From NCBI GenBank assembly GCA_947176535.1, contig CAMWQU010000021.1, positions 1 to 43,850 of the forward strand: a stretch of 43,850 nt of DNA, written 5' to 3'. Shown in pieces: positions 1 through 8,557 of this stretch. Position numbers and translations under genes: made by a program. Numbering within the stretch: the first letter of the stretch is position 1; the number at the start of each line of letters is the position of its first letter. The notes below the pieces were generated by a model. The model was not told where the DNA came from. It did not search any database and saw nothing but the letters and a program-made list of their open reading frames with translations. This DNA comes from an uncultured Prevotellaceae bacterium (GTDB taxonomy: Bacteria > Bacteroidota > Bacteroidia > Bacteroidales > Bacteroidaceae).

Positions 1-338
1 GGGTAAGACATCGGATGTTCCGCTTTATGGAACGAAATACATATCGTATGGGAGTTGGGCTTCCCAAGTGTGATTTTTATGTAGATTTCGTTCCCTCTAA
101 CATCTTTGCCGAACACCCACATTTCGCCCTGATGATTCAGAGCATCCACAATCGGGCCTTCGGAATAATCATAGCAGTTGAGATTCATTATAACCTCCAT
201 TCGTTGATTAGGAGTTATCCCCAGCTCCACGAGCGTGTTTTGGTTTTTCCGGCGGTCATCGCGGAAACGTATTCCGAAGATTTTAATCTTCAGACTGAAA
301 TCCTCCAAGAACTTCTCTACTTGTTCTTTTGTAATCAT
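1..338 (-). CDS. MqsR-like toxin of a type II toxin-antitoxin module (3' end beyond window)
   Basis: A leftward reading frame starts at ATG 338 and stays open for 112 codons to the window edge, so only the last few residues are missing. It begins MITKEQVEKFLEDF and contains FRDDR at about residues 24-28, then YSEGPI, MWVFGKDV, EIYIKI, a Ser-His-Thr stretch followed by CISFH, and AEHPMSYP at the edge. This 'SEGPI...WVFGKDV...VYIKI...SFHxAEHP' pattern is what I associate with short Bacteroidales toxins related to MqsR, an mRNA interferase, usually encoded just before an HTH antitoxin of the MqsA type. The antitoxin would lie outside the window, to the left. The family assignment is from memory of the pattern; toxicity is inference. 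The promoter sits almost on top of the start codon. Confidence 0.6.
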   Translation of the reverse strand, partial: MITKEQVEKFLEDFSLKIKIFGIRFRDDRRKNQNTLVELGITPNQRMEVIMNLNCYDYSEGPIVDALNHQGEMWVFGKDVRGNEIYIKITLGKPNSHTICISFHKAEHPMSY

Positions 339-342
339 AGTG

Positions 343-373
343 CAAAGATAATAAATTTTCATCAACCATACAA
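343..373 (-). promoter_or_regulatory. promoter of the MqsR-like gene
   Basis: On the minus strand TATCTTTG (350 down to 343) matches the Bacteroidetes -7 consensus TAnnTTTG, with TTG at 373-371 upstream after 20 bases. The -7 box ends only four bases before ATG 338, so the transcript would have almost no leader. Confidence 0.6.
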
Positions 374-483
374 CTTTATCATTGCATTTATCTTGATTTT
401 GCAGATTTTACAAACTACAAAGCATAGTCGGCAAGTGTATCGGTTTTCTGACATACCGCCAAAGCCCCTACCGGAGCCGCACG

Positions 484-548
484 CCGTCCCGCTATGGACG
501 GAGCTTCGTCCCTACTATTGTCGGAGACTCGTCCCGCTATGGACGGAG
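484..548. repeat. two direct copies of a 19-bp hairpin repeat
   Basis: CGTCCCGCTATGGACGGAG occurs at 485-503 and again, identical, at 530-548. Each copy folds on itself: CGTCC pairs with GGACG around a six-base loop, and the first copy extends to a six-pair stem (484-489 with 496-501). Partial copies (TTCGTCC near 505, CCCGTCC near 550) lie next to them. No coding role is seen. Confidence 0.6.
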
Positions 549-559
549 GCCCGTCCTCC

Positions 560-592
560 TATACGTGTGCGCACGCACGCATATACGCACGT
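560..592. other. 33-base alternating pyrimidine-purine tract
   Basis: Every base from 560 to 592 alternates strictly between pyrimidine and purine, made of TA, CG, TG and CA steps. Such tracts can adopt left-handed Z-DNA under negative supercoiling. It lies 30 bases upstream of the guaA -33 box. That it does so in the cell is inference. Confidence 0.55.
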
Positions 593-621
593 TCCTTATA
601 TATTATTTATGCGAGCGGCAT

Positions 622-652
622 TTTGTAGTTCCGGAACTTTTTCTTACCTTTG
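622..652 (+). promoter_or_regulatory. guaA promoter
   Basis: TTTG at 622-625, 19 bases, then TACCTTTG at 645-652: a full match to the Bacteroidetes TTTG/TAnnTTTG promoter, 24 bases before the guaA start. It also argues against the in-frame TTG at 650 as the start, since that codon lies inside the -7 box. Confidence 0.8.
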
Positions 653-676
653 TACAAACATTTCCCCAATTCGGTT

Positions 677-2245
677 ATGCAAGAAAAAATAATCATTCTC
701 GACTTCGGCAGCCAGACCACGCAACTCATCGCCCGGCGGCTGCGCGAATTAGACACCTTTTGTGAGATTCTGCCCTACAACAAGTTTCCCGTAGGCGACG
801 AAAGCGTCATCGGCGTCATACTGGCCGGTTCGCCTTACAGTGTGTACGACCCGCAGGCCTTCAAGGTCGATTTGTCGCAGTTCATCGGGCGGATGCCCGT
901 GCTCGGCATCTGCTACGGGGCGCAGTTCATCAGCCACACGCTCGGAGGACGGGTGGAACCGGCCGACAGCCGCGAATACGGACGGGCCAACCTCTCCACC
1001 ATCGACACAGCCTGCCCGCTCTTCAACGGATTTGAGCCCAACAGTCAGGTGTGGATGAGCCACGGAGACACCATCACGGCACTGCCCGAGGGCTTCCGCG
1101 CCATCGCCTCCACCGACAACGTGCGCTTCGCAGCCTTCGAGGTTCCCGGAAAGAACGTCTTCGGCGTGCAGTTCCACCCGGAGGTTTTCCACTCGCTGCA
1201 GGGTACGCTGTTGCTGCGCAATTTCGTCGTGGACATCTGCGGCGGCCATCAGGAATGGAGCCCGGCTAACTTTGTGGAAACGACCGTCCGCGAACTGCGC
1301 GAGCAAATCGGGCAGGACCGCGTCATACTGGGTCTGTCGGGCGGCGTGGACAGCAGCGTGGCGGCCGTGTTGCTCAACCGGGCCATCGGCCACCAACTGA
1401 CCTGTATCTTCGTAGACCACGGCATGTTGCGCAAGAATGAGTTCCGGCAGGTAATGGACGACTACCGCGTGCTAAACCTCAACGTCGTGGGCGTGGATGC
1501 CTCCCGGAAGTTCTTCGCCGACCTGGAGGGTGTAACCGACCCGGAACAGAAGCGGAAGATTATCGGCCGCGACTTCGTGGAAGTGTTCAACGAACAGGCC
1601 AAAAGCATCATCACCACCTCTCAGCAGGGAGGCGGGGCTGTACGCTGGCTGGCGCAGGGCACCATCTACCCCGACCGCATCGAGAGCCTGAACATCACCG
1701 GAAAGGTCATCAAGAGTCACCACAACGTGGGCGGACTGCCCGAAGAGATGCACCTGAGTCTGTGCGAGCCGCTGAAGTGGCTCTTCAAGGACGAGGTGCG
1801 GCGCGTGGGACGTCAGTTGGGAATGCCGGAGCACCTCATCACCCGCCATCCGTTCCCCGGCCCGGGACTGGCCGTGCGCATTCTCGGTGCCATCACTCCG
1901 GAAAAAGTGCGTGTGCTTCAGGATGCGGACGACATCTTCATACAGGGACTACGCACCTACAAGACGCCGGACGGACAGACGCTGTACGACCAAGTGTGGC
2001 AGGCCGGAGCCATTCTGCTCTCCGACGTGCGCAGTGTGGGTGTCATGGGCGACGAACGCACCTACGAGAATCCCGTGGCCCTGCGGGCCGTCACCAGCAC
2101 CGATGCCATGACGGCCGACTGGGCGCAGCTTCCCTACGACTTCATGGCAAACGTATCGAACGACATCATCAACAAAGTGCGCGGCGTGAACCGCGTCTGC
2201 TACGACATTTCCTCCAAACCGCCTGCAACTATCGAGTGGGAATAG
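677..2245 (+). CDS. guaA: GMP synthase (glutamine-hydrolysing)
   Basis: Converts XMP to GMP with ATP and glutamine, the last step of guanine nucleotide synthesis, in the cytosol. The 522-residue protein has the usual order: a class I glutamine amidotransferase domain starting [17 protein letters not shown], with the nucleophile Cys in GICYGAQF (about residue 78) and the His-Glu pair in GVQFHPEV; then an ATP pyrophosphatase domain with the P-loop [11 protein letters not shown] (about 218); then the dimerisation domain ending [13 protein letters not shown], the canonical GuaA C-terminus. Length fits the family. The start at 677 is chosen because it follows the promoter and gives the standard N-terminus. 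The next gene begins 29 bases downstream on the same strand. Confidence 0.97.
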   Translation: MQEKIIILDFGSQTTQLIARRLRELDTFCEILPYNKFPVGDESVIGVILAGSPYSVYDPQAFKVDLSQFIGRMPVLGICYGAQFISHTLGGRVEPADSREYGRANLSTIDTACPLFNGFEPNSQVWMSHGDTITALPEGFRAIASTDNVRFAAFEVPGKNVFGVQFHPEVFHSLQGTLLLRNFVVDICGGHQEWSPANFVETTVRELREQIGQDRVILGLSGGVDSSVAAVLLNRAIGHQLTCIFVDHGMLRKNEFRQVMDDYRVLNLNVVGVDASRKFFADLEGVTDPEQKRKIIGRDFVEVFNEQAKSIITTSQQGGGAVRWLAQGTIYPDRIESLNITGKVIKSHHNVGGLPEEMHLSLCEPLKWLFKDEVRRVGRQLGMPEHLITRHPFPGPGLAVRILGAITPEKVRVLQDADDIFIQGLRTYKTPDGQTLYDQVWQAGAILLSDVRSVGVMGDERTYENPVALRAVTSTDAMTADWAQLPYDFMANVSNDIINKVRGVNRVCYDISSKPPATIEWE

Positions 2246-2274
2246 GAAGACAGAGGAAATGAGCATCCGAAAGA

Positions 2275-3750
2275 GTGAAGGTTTTGGAAGAACTTCTGCA
2301 ACTATATCATAATTATACGGAAGGGGAACCGGTCTCCTGCGAGCCCATAAAGGGCAGCGGGAGCAATCGGGCCTACTTTCGGCTGACGGCCCGCGACAAC
2401 ACGTCGCTCATTGGCGTAGTGGGGACTTCAGTGGAAGAGAATCATGCGTTTATCTACCTGTCGCGCCACTTCAGGGAGAAGGGCCTGCCCGTTCCCGAAG
2501 TGTTGGCCGTGAGCGACGACGAACGCTGTTACCTGCAGACGGATTTGGGCTCCGTGTCGCTTTTCGATGCACTGCGATCGGGGCGCGAAGCCGGCGGGGA
2601 ATACGACGCAAGGGCATGCGAACTGCTGTGCCGCGTCATGGCTCTGCTGCCACGCATGCAGGTGGAGGGAGCCGAGGGGCTCGACTTTACGCAATGTTAT
2701 CCGCAGCCCGAAATGGATGCGACCAACGTAATGTTCGACCTCAACTACTTCAAATATTGTTTCTTGAAGCCATCGGGCGTGGATTTCCACGAGATGAAAC
2801 TGGAGACGGATTTCCGTCGGATGGCGGACGACCTGACACGCAACAACGGAACTACATTCCTGTATCGCGACTTCCAGGCCCGGAATGTCATGCTCGACGA
2901 CAAGGGGAATCCGTGGTTCATTGATTTTCAGGGCGGTCGCCGCGGCGCACTGCACTACGACGTGGCCTCGTTCCTCTGGCAAGCCTCGGCCCGCTATCCC
3001 GAAAGGCTGCAGCAGGAACTGATAGAGGTTTATCTCACCTCGCTGCAACGCTACATGGAGGTGGACAAGCAGGAGTTTAACCGGCAGTTGCAGTTATGGG
3101 TGCTGTTTCGCCTGCTGCAAGTGTTGGGAGCTTATGGGTTCCGGGGCTATTTTGAACGGAAAAAGCACTTCCTTGAGAGCATCCCGCCTGCCATAGACAG
3201 CCTGCGAAAGCTGTTGGACGAGGACGAATGCCCTTATCCCTATCTGCGTGAGGTGCTTACCCGACTGACAGAAGCCCTTGCACCCGCTTCCCAAAAACAG
3301 ACTGACGGCCCCGCCGCTCCATCGAAGTACGACGGCAAAGGCCCTCTGAAAGTCCGGATTTTCAGCTTCTCGTACAAGAAAGGGATTCCTGAGGACGAAA
3401 GCGGAAACGGCGGAGGGTATGTTTTCGACTGCCGGAGTACCCACAATCCGGGACGCTACGAACCTTATAAAAAACTGACCGGACTGGACGAACCGGTCAT
3501 CCGCTTTCTGGAGGAGGACGGCGAGATTCTCACGTTCCTTGAGAGTGTCTACCGATTGGCCGACGCGCACGTAGAGCGATATATGCAACGCGGATTCACC
3601 GACCTCATGTTTTCTTTCGGTTGCACCGGCGGACAGCACCGCAGCGTATACAGTGCCCAACATCTGGCCGAACGCCTCCATCGGAAATATGGTATAGAGG
3701 TCGTCGTCTGCCATCGTGAACAGGGCATCACGACCATTCTCCGTTCTTAA
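2275..3750 (+). CDS. AmgK-like sugar kinase fused to a RapZ C-terminal domain
   Basis: A 491-residue two-domain protein with a GTG start. Residues 1 to about 335 form an aminoglycoside/choline-kinase-fold phosphotransferase: KGSGSNRAYFRL near the N-terminus, the catalytic loop YRDFQARNVMLD (about 196-207), then FIDFQGGRRG carrying the metal-binding Asp. This is the family of AmgK, which phosphorylates MurNAc/GlcNAc at the anomeric carbon. After a Pro/Gly-rich linker (about 340-358), residues 359-491 match the C-terminal domain of RapZ, including FGCTGGQHRSVYSAQ; the N-terminal P-loop domain of RapZ is absent. In E. coli the RapZ C-domain senses glucosamine-6-phosphate and binds small RNAs. 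The MurU-like gene starts 10 bases downstream, which supports a PG-sugar salvage role. Substrate and any sensing role of the second domain are inferred. Confidence 0.85.
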   Translation: MKVLEELLQLYHNYTEGEPVSCEPIKGSGSNRAYFRLTARDNTSLIGVVGTSVEENHAFIYLSRHFREKGLPVPEVLAVSDDERCYLQTDLGSVSLFDALRSGREAGGEYDARACELLCRVMALLPRMQVEGAEGLDFTQCYPQPEMDATNVMFDLNYFKYCFLKPSGVDFHEMKLETDFRRMADDLTRNNGTTFLYRDFQARNVMLDDKGNPWFIDFQGGRRGALHYDVASFLWQASARYPERLQQELIEVYLTSLQRYMEVDKQEFNRQLQLWVLFRLLQVLGAYGFRGYFERKKHFLESIPPAIDSLRKLLDEDECPYPYLREVLTRLTEALAPASQKQTDGPAAPSKYDGKGPLKVRIFSFSYKKGIPEDESGNGGGYVFDCRSTHNPGRYEPYKKLTGLDEPVIRFLEEDGEILTFLESVYRLADAHVERYMQRGFTDLMFSFGCTGGQHRSVYSAQHLAERLHRKYGIEVVVCHREQGITTILRS

Positions 3751-3760
3751 TCCGTCGCTT

Positions 3761-4513
3761 ATGAAAGCTATGATTTTTGCCGCGGGGCTCGGTACCCGCC
3801 TCAAACCTCTGACCGACACGATGCCCAAAGCACTGGTGCCCGTTGGCGGTCGTCCGTTGCTCGAGATTCTATTAGAGAAACTGGAACGGGAAGGGTTTGA
3901 CGACATTGTCATCAACGTTCACCACTTTGCCGACAAGATAGAAGCGTGGATGGACAGCAAAGCGGGAGTGGAAGTAAGAAAAAAAGGGATAAAAGTAAAT
4001 TTCTCCGACGAACGCAAAGAGCTATTGGAGACGGGAGGAGGCATCAAACACGCACGGCCTCTGTTGGGAGACTGCGGGCGTATCCTCATTCATAACGTAG
4101 ACATACTGAGCAATGTACGCTTGCGGAGTTTCTTCGAAGCCGGAGAGCATACCGCAGCCACCTTATTAGTGAGCGAACGGGAGACGCAACGTTACCTGCT
4201 CTTCGACGACAATATGCGACTGGTGGGTTGGACAAACCGGAAAACGGGAGAAGTGAAATCGCCCTATCCCGGACTCAATCCGAAAGACTATCGCAGCCTG
4301 GCCTTTGCAGGCATCCATCAGATGTCGGCTTCGCTCTTCCCGCTCATGGACGAATGGCCGGAGAAATTCTCCATCATCGATTTCTATCTTTCCGTCTGTG
4401 CCACGCAACCGATTTACGGGTATGTGCAGCCCGATTTGCGACTTATGGATGTCGGAAAGCTCGATACACTGCCCGAAGCTGACAGATTTTTGGAGACGGT
4501 TCTTACAGATTAG
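3761..4513 (+). CDS. MurU-like sugar-1-phosphate nucleotidyltransferase
   Basis: A 250-residue nucleotidyltransferase of the NTP_transferase family. The N-terminus MKAMIFAAGLGTRL followed by KPLT...MPKALVPVGGRP is the classic nucleotide-binding signature; HNVDILSN near residue 110 supplies the metal-binding Asp; the C-terminal part has FAGIHQMS and a Gly/Asp tail. Start 3761 gives the canonical N-terminus; the longer frame from 3716 runs into the kinase gene. Placed 10 bases after the AmgK-like kinase, it most likely makes UDP-MurNAc (and perhaps UDP-GlcNAc) from the sugar-1-phosphate, as MurU does after AmgK in Pseudomonas putida. A mannose- or glucose-1-phosphate enzyme cannot be excluded from sequence alone. 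Its last 11 bases overlap the end of the convergent permease gene. Confidence 0.82.
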   Translation: MKAMIFAAGLGTRLKPLTDTMPKALVPVGGRPLLEILLEKLEREGFDDIVINVHHFADKIEAWMDSKAGVEVRKKGIKVNFSDERKELLETGGGIKHARPLLGDCGRILIHNVDILSNVRLRSFFEAGEHTAATLLVSERETQRYLLFDDNMRLVGWTNRKTGEVKSPYPGLNPKDYRSLAFAGIHQMSASLFPLMDEWPEKFSIIDFYLSVCATQPIYGYVQPDLRLMDVGKLDTLPEADRFLETVLTD

Positions 4514-5672
4514 CGACTTTCCGCCTGATTACCCAGACATTGATGACACTAACCGTAAGGAAAAGTACGGTTCCTACGAGGATTACCCCGGTCATGGAGG
4601 CCTCTTTCATGGTCGGGAACATTGCCCATAGCGTCTCTAAATAATACGTCCGGAGCACCGAAAGAAGCGTCAGGGCAAGCAGCAACACCAGCAGATTCAT
4701 GCCGACCGTGAGTGTCTGATAAGGCAAGCTGACACGGGCCGGGCTGTAACCGATGAGCAGAAGATTCTGCAACTTGCGGTTATTCTTCTGCACGAGCAGG
4801 TAGATGCTGAGCATCAGAATAAAGAAAGAAAGGAAACTGATAAGCAATCCTACGCCCATCACTACCCCACTGGCGACTTTCAGGAAATAAGTTGCCTTAC
4901 CAGCCTGCAGTTTGTCCTCGTCAATGTCGTACCCATGCTGTTTGACGTAGTTCGCTATGCGGTCGTCGGTGGGATTGGCCACTTCCACGATGAGACGTGT
5001 GGGCGAGGCATCGGCATCCGGCGCAAACTCATGATTGCTCCACTGAATAAAGGATTCGGGAACGAGGATGGTCTGCAGACGATTGGTGAAACCTACCACA
5101 CGTCCCCGCAGACGATGTTCCTTGCCTGCACCGCGCAGCACAACGGTCATGTCTATCATTGAGACAATGCCTTCGGAAATCTTCGGCAGTTGATGGCTTT
5201 GTGCAAACCCGAAATTATAGATTGCGAGGTAACTCCGCGGCAGAATGATGGGCACCATCGTATCACCTTCCTTAAAAGTCCACTGCGCAAGATCGGTGTC
5301 CACAAAAGCATCGGGCACAGCCTCAAAGTACATTTGCGTACCGAAATCGGCGACTCCTTCAATGCCCATGGAACAGGACACCCTGTACTGGCTGGCCGTG
5401 AAAGCTCCGAGACTTCGGGTGAAAGGCTGACTCCGGAGGTCGGCAATCTCGCTTTTGGAGAAAGTCGGCGAGCCGAAGCCCATTGCACCAATGCGCTTCG
5501 ATACAATCAGATAATCGTTGCGAATAACACCGTCTTCCTGCGAAAATACCGGACGGACGTCCCGATAAAACTGAAAGGCGAACAAGACAATGAGCATCCC
5601 CAACAGATTGGCCAAAAAGAAACCAAGGAACTGAAGAGGCGAGATATGCTGACGAAGAAGTTTCCAAATCAT
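4503..5672 (-). CDS. ABC transporter permease, MacB/FtsX-like
   Basis: A 389-residue inner-membrane protein with one N-terminal membrane segment (about 17-36, FLANLLGMLIVLFAF), a periplasmic domain of roughly 230 residues, then three C-terminal segments (about 270-295, 320-340, 358-380), the FtsX/MacB layout. It ends VIRRKVANL. It follows the ABC ATPase gene after 27 bases and is its obvious partner. The substrate is unknown; MacB-type pairs act as mechanotransmission machines rather than pumping solutes through the membrane. It is the last gene of the leftward run, and its stop codon lies inside the convergent nucleotidyltransferase gene. Confidence 0.7.
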   Translation of the reverse strand: MIWKLLRQHISPLQFLGFFLANLLGMLIVLFAFQFYRDVRPVFSQEDGVIRNDYLIVSKRIGAMGFGSPTFSKSEIADLRSQPFTRSLGAFTASQYRVSCSMGIEGVADFGTQMYFEAVPDAFVDTDLAQWTFKEGDTMVPIILPRSYLAIYNFGFAQSHQLPKISEGIVSMIDMTVVLRGAGKEHRLRGRVVGFTNRLQTILVPESFIQWSNHEFAPDADASPTRLIVEVANPTDDRIANYVKQHGYDIDEDKLQAGKATYFLKVASGVVMGVGLLISFLSFFILMLSIYLLVQKNNRKLQNLLLIGYSPARVSLPYQTLTVGMNLLVLLLALTLLSVLRTYYLETLWAMFPTMKEASMTGVILVGTVLFLTVSVINVWVIRRKVANL

Positions 5673-5699
5673 AAGGATTGAGACGTTGAAGATTAGGAT

Positions 5700-6344
5700 T
5701 CAGAGTTTTAAGATATGATCGTATTTGAGGGGCATGTGCTTGCCGATACTGGTCACAATGACGGCCGACCCTTGCCGCTTGGCCTCTTCCACCATGATAT
5801 CGGCCATAATCCGGGAATTTCGGTCATCGAGGTGACTGATAGGCTCGTCAGCCAATAGAAAATCGAACGGCTGACAAAGGGCACGCATCATAGCCACACG
5901 CTGTTGCTGCCCAAAACTCATCAAACCGATTTTGCTGTTCACTTTATCGGAAATGCCCAGTTCCTCAAACCATTGAAGTATATCTTTCTTTCTCTTGAAA
6001 CCCGTCAGTCGGTTCTTTATCTGCACATTCTCCAAGGCTGTAAGTTCGGGGAAAAGCCGCAAGTCCTGAAACATCAGGGAAAGATGCCGCTGACGCATCT
6101 TTGTCCAGTCGGAAGTCGTGAGGTTGCGGATATTCCGTCCGTCGAACGTCATCACGCCCTGATAGTCATTGCGGTACCCGTAGATGTAACTGCAAAGCGA
6201 CGACTTGCCGGTTCCGCTTGCGGCTTCCACCAGATACAGCTTTCCTCGTTCGAAGGTAACATCCTGCCGCCAAACCTCACTGTTCAGTTCATCGCGGTTG
6301 GCAAAAATCGCAGGGAAGGTATGCTCTAATCTTATTGTTTCCAT
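5700..6344 (-). CDS. ABC transporter ATP-binding protein with atypical motifs
   Basis: A 214-residue ABC ATPase. The Walker A is ASGTGKSSL (about residue 44), the Q-loop lies in MFQDLRLFPEL, the signature reads MSFGQQQRV instead of LSGGQ, and Walker B is FLLADEPISHLDD. The usual switch histidine after the D-loop is not in place: the segment reads AVIVTSIGKHM, where most family members have THD. The protein is slightly short and ends at YDHILKL. The start overlaps the end of the upstream gene by 13 bases and the permease follows by 27, so the three appear co-translated. ATP binding is likely; full hydrolytic competence is less certain. Confidence 0.8.
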   Translation of the reverse strand: METIRLEHTFPAIFANRDELNSEVWRQDVTFERGKLYLVEAASGTGKSSLCSYIYGYRNDYQGVMTFDGRNIRNLTTSDWTKMRQRHLSLMFQDLRLFPELTALENVQIKNRLTGFKRKKDILQWFEELGISDKVNSKIGLMSFGQQQRVAMMRALCQPFDFLLADEPISHLDDRNSRIMADIMVEEAKRQGSAVIVTSIGKHMPLKYDHILKL

Positions 6345-7771
6345 TTATCACGGATTAACTGTAACAAATCGGTGTGTTCCGAGGCCACCAATTCAATCTT
6401 GCACTCACGCACACTGGCAGCACTGACTGCCAGATGGTCAAACACGGCAAGCGAACGGGCACCGGGAATAAAGAAAAGAAGATTGCGAAGTTCGGAGAAA
6501 TCAAGGCGGGCATACAAAACATTTCCTTTCATTTCGTCCGCCCAAGTATATGCCAAATCATGATGCGCCGTAGTGTCAGACAAAGAAGCGGTATTCGAGA
6601 CGAAGAGACGATGGTCTTCCGTTCCGAAATGGTAAGTACGACCGTCAAACTCAACACTGCCCCGGGTGTCGCTCAATGCTGTGAAGCGAACACCTGCCAA
6701 ACGGGCGATTTCATCGTCCCACGTTGCGACATTCTTCATGAAGCGAGCGTCCTGCAAGCGGACCTGAAACAAGAAATCCAACGAATTGATGCCTATATGC
6801 TGGGCACTGACAGCCATATCGCCGTCTATGGATTTCACAATCATATCGAGGTCAAAGATGGTATTCGCCGCCAATAGTTTGGTACGCAGTTCCGGATTCT
6901 CCCTCAGCAACTGCAAAAGTTTCTCTCCGCGAAGCCCCATTTCCAGATGGAAGGCAGGATGAGACGGTGCGGTTTTCAGCAGGGATGCGTCAATCGGCCG
7001 AGTTACTTCATTCACCTTATCGAGCATGGCATTCACCGTCTTGTCTTCGGAACCAACAGCCAGCAAAAGGCTTATGCGGTCTTCCTTTACGGTAAGTCCG
7101 GCAGTGAGTTCAAGCTCAGACAGTTCGATATCCATAGGCAAATTCTTCAAAAGATTCGGACGCAAATCCTCCGGTATAACATCCAGACTCATGGCCATAG
7201 CCACAGGTTCGGTGCGATTCTCCAAAAGTTCATAGAGACGATTCTGCTTGCCACTCTCGGCCTCACTCTGTTTCAGACAGGTTACAAGTACGTTACGAAG
7301 ATTGTCTTGCTCCGCACCAACCGCCGGCCCGATGGCTATCGCACGGTCTTTTGCAATAGCTACAAGTACATCACCCGTAACCACAGCCCACCGGATTCCA
7401 CGCTGAGATTCTACAACACAATTAGTCGTTTCCTTCAAGAACTTCTCGAAATCCTCGGCATCGGTCAAAGGAATGATACTTCCCAAATAGCCCTGAGAGG
7501 CAAACACATAAGAGGGAGTAAAGTAATCAATGCCCGATTCTGTCTCCGGAGTGTACCTAAGCCATTTATTCATGACAGCCACCACATCGTCTTTCGAAAT
7601 GCCATTCTCCAAGACAAAACGTTTCAGATCGACACGCCCGACCATCGCAATATTCCGAGGCAAAGACGAAGCTATGGCATCACCGTTCTCCCGAAAGCAT
7701 CGCCACACAAGAACGGCACCAACCAACAGTACGAGAACACTCGCAAAGATTCCATATTTCAGTTTCTTCAT
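6332..7771 (-). CDS. membrane-anchored protein of unknown function (DUF4836-like)
   Basis: A 479-residue protein with an N-terminal signal anchor (about residues 7-24, IFASVLVLLVGAVLVW) and no other membrane segment, so the rest is predicted to lie in the periplasm. It opens with SSLPRNIAMVGRVDLKRF, similar in style to Bacteroidales DUF4836/DUF3352 proteins that contain repeated alpha-beta units; I cannot confirm the family without a profile search. It starts two bases after rsmE ends and overlaps the ABC ATPase gene by 13 bases, which suggests it works with that ABC pair, for instance as a periplasmic partner. Function is not known. Confidence 0.6.
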   Translation of the reverse strand: MKKLKYGIFASVLVLLVGAVLVWRCFRENGDAIASSLPRNIAMVGRVDLKRFVLENGISKDDVVAVMNKWLRYTPETESGIDYFTPSYVFASQGYLGSIIPLTDAEDFEKFLKETTNCVVESQRGIRWAVVTGDVLVAIAKDRAIAIGPAVGAEQDNLRNVLVTCLKQSEAESGKQNRLYELLENRTEPVAMAMSLDVIPEDLRPNLLKNLPMDIELSELELTAGLTVKEDRISLLLAVGSEDKTVNAMLDKVNEVTRPIDASLLKTAPSHPAFHLEMGLRGEKLLQLLRENPELRTKLLAANTIFDLDMIVKSIDGDMAVSAQHIGINSLDFLFQVRLQDARFMKNVATWDDEIARLAGVRFTALSDTRGSVEFDGRTYHFGTEDHRLFVSNTASLSDTTAHHDLAYTWADEMKGNVLYARLDFSELRNLLFFIPGARSLAVFDHLAVSAASVRECKIELVASEHTDLLQLIRDKWKQ

Positions 7772-7773
7772 AT

Positions 7774-8535
7774 TCAGCTCTTATTTCTTATTTCATTACG
7801 AATCTGCATCAGATGAACTGCCACAAGAGCCGCCGTCTCCGTCCGCAATCTGCTGTGCCCCAAAGAGACAGACACGTAGCCGGATTGCTCTGCCAGACGC
7901 ACTTCCTCAACAGAAAAGTCGCCCTCCGGGCCAATCAGTACGGTTGCATCCTCACCGACCTTCAACACATCCAGCAGGAAAGGCTTTTGAGTTTTGCTCT
8001 CCTGCTCTTGGGGAGTCGCGTTGATGTCAGCCTCATCATAACAATGACAGATGAACTTCTGCCCTTTCCGTTCGGCCGTCACAAACGATTTGAAACTCAG
8101 TATATCGTTCACTATCGGCTTCCAGGCTTTGTGGCTCTGCTTCATGGCCGACACCACAATTTTTTCGATGCGCTCCGTTTTTATCGTCCGGCGCTCCGAG
8201 AAACGGCAATCGAGGAACGAGAGTTCATCGAAGCCCACTTCTGTAGCTTTCTCCGCAAACCACTCTATCCGTTCATTCAGCTTCGTAGGCGCAACGGCCA
8301 AATGCAAATGCCCTTGCCAGGCCCGGGACTGGGGAAGTTCGTTCACAATCCGGTACGCGCAACGATGATTGGACGCCACCGTTATCTCAGCCTGATAGAA
8401 ACTGCCCCGACCGTCCATCAGCCACAGTTCATCCCCTTCCGTCATACGCAGCACGCGAACGGCATGCTGCGTATCTTCCTTGGTCAGTTCCCCACGCCCG
8501 ATATCGGGCTGATAGAAAAAACGTTCCTCTTTCAT
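7774..8535 (-). CDS. rsmE: 16S rRNA (uracil-1498-N3)-methyltransferase
   Basis: Methylates U1498 of 16S rRNA using SAM. The 253-residue protein has the PUA-like N-terminus (ERFFYQPDI, then HAVRVLRMTEGDELWLMDGRG) and the SPOUT knot with IGPEGDFS (about residue 206) and SLGHSRLRTETA near the C-terminus, both diagnostic for RsmE. Length fits the family. It sits in a leftward run, 22 bases after the nucleoside symporter gene and two bases before the membrane-anchored protein gene. Confidence 0.95.
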   Translation of the reverse strand: MKEERFFYQPDIGRGELTKEDTQHAVRVLRMTEGDELWLMDGRGSFYQAEITVASNHRCAYRIVNELPQSRAWQGHLHLAVAPTKLNERIEWFAEKATEVGFDELSFLDCRFSERRTIKTERIEKIVVSAMKQSHKAWKPIVNDILSFKSFVTAERKGQKFICHCYDEADINATPQEQESKTQKPFLLDVLKVGEDATVLIGPEGDFSVEEVRLAEQSGYVSVSLGHSRLRTETAALVAVHLMQIRNEIRNKS

Positions 8536-8557
8536 CAGAGTCCTTTATCTACGGTTT

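Larger units (their letters stand above)
339..676. other. intergenic region between the MqsR-like gene and guaA
   Basis: This 338-base divergent gap holds the two promoters, two near-identical hairpin repeats (484-503 and 529-548) and an alternating pyrimidine-purine tract (560-592), each listed separately. An open frame across it on the plus strand (15-692) is the mirror of the MqsR-like gene and is not credible as a protein. Confidence 0.6.

Noticed and set aside
15..692. 225-codon frame at the left edge
   Set aside because: Antisense to the MqsR-like gene, then passes through repeats and the guaA promoter.
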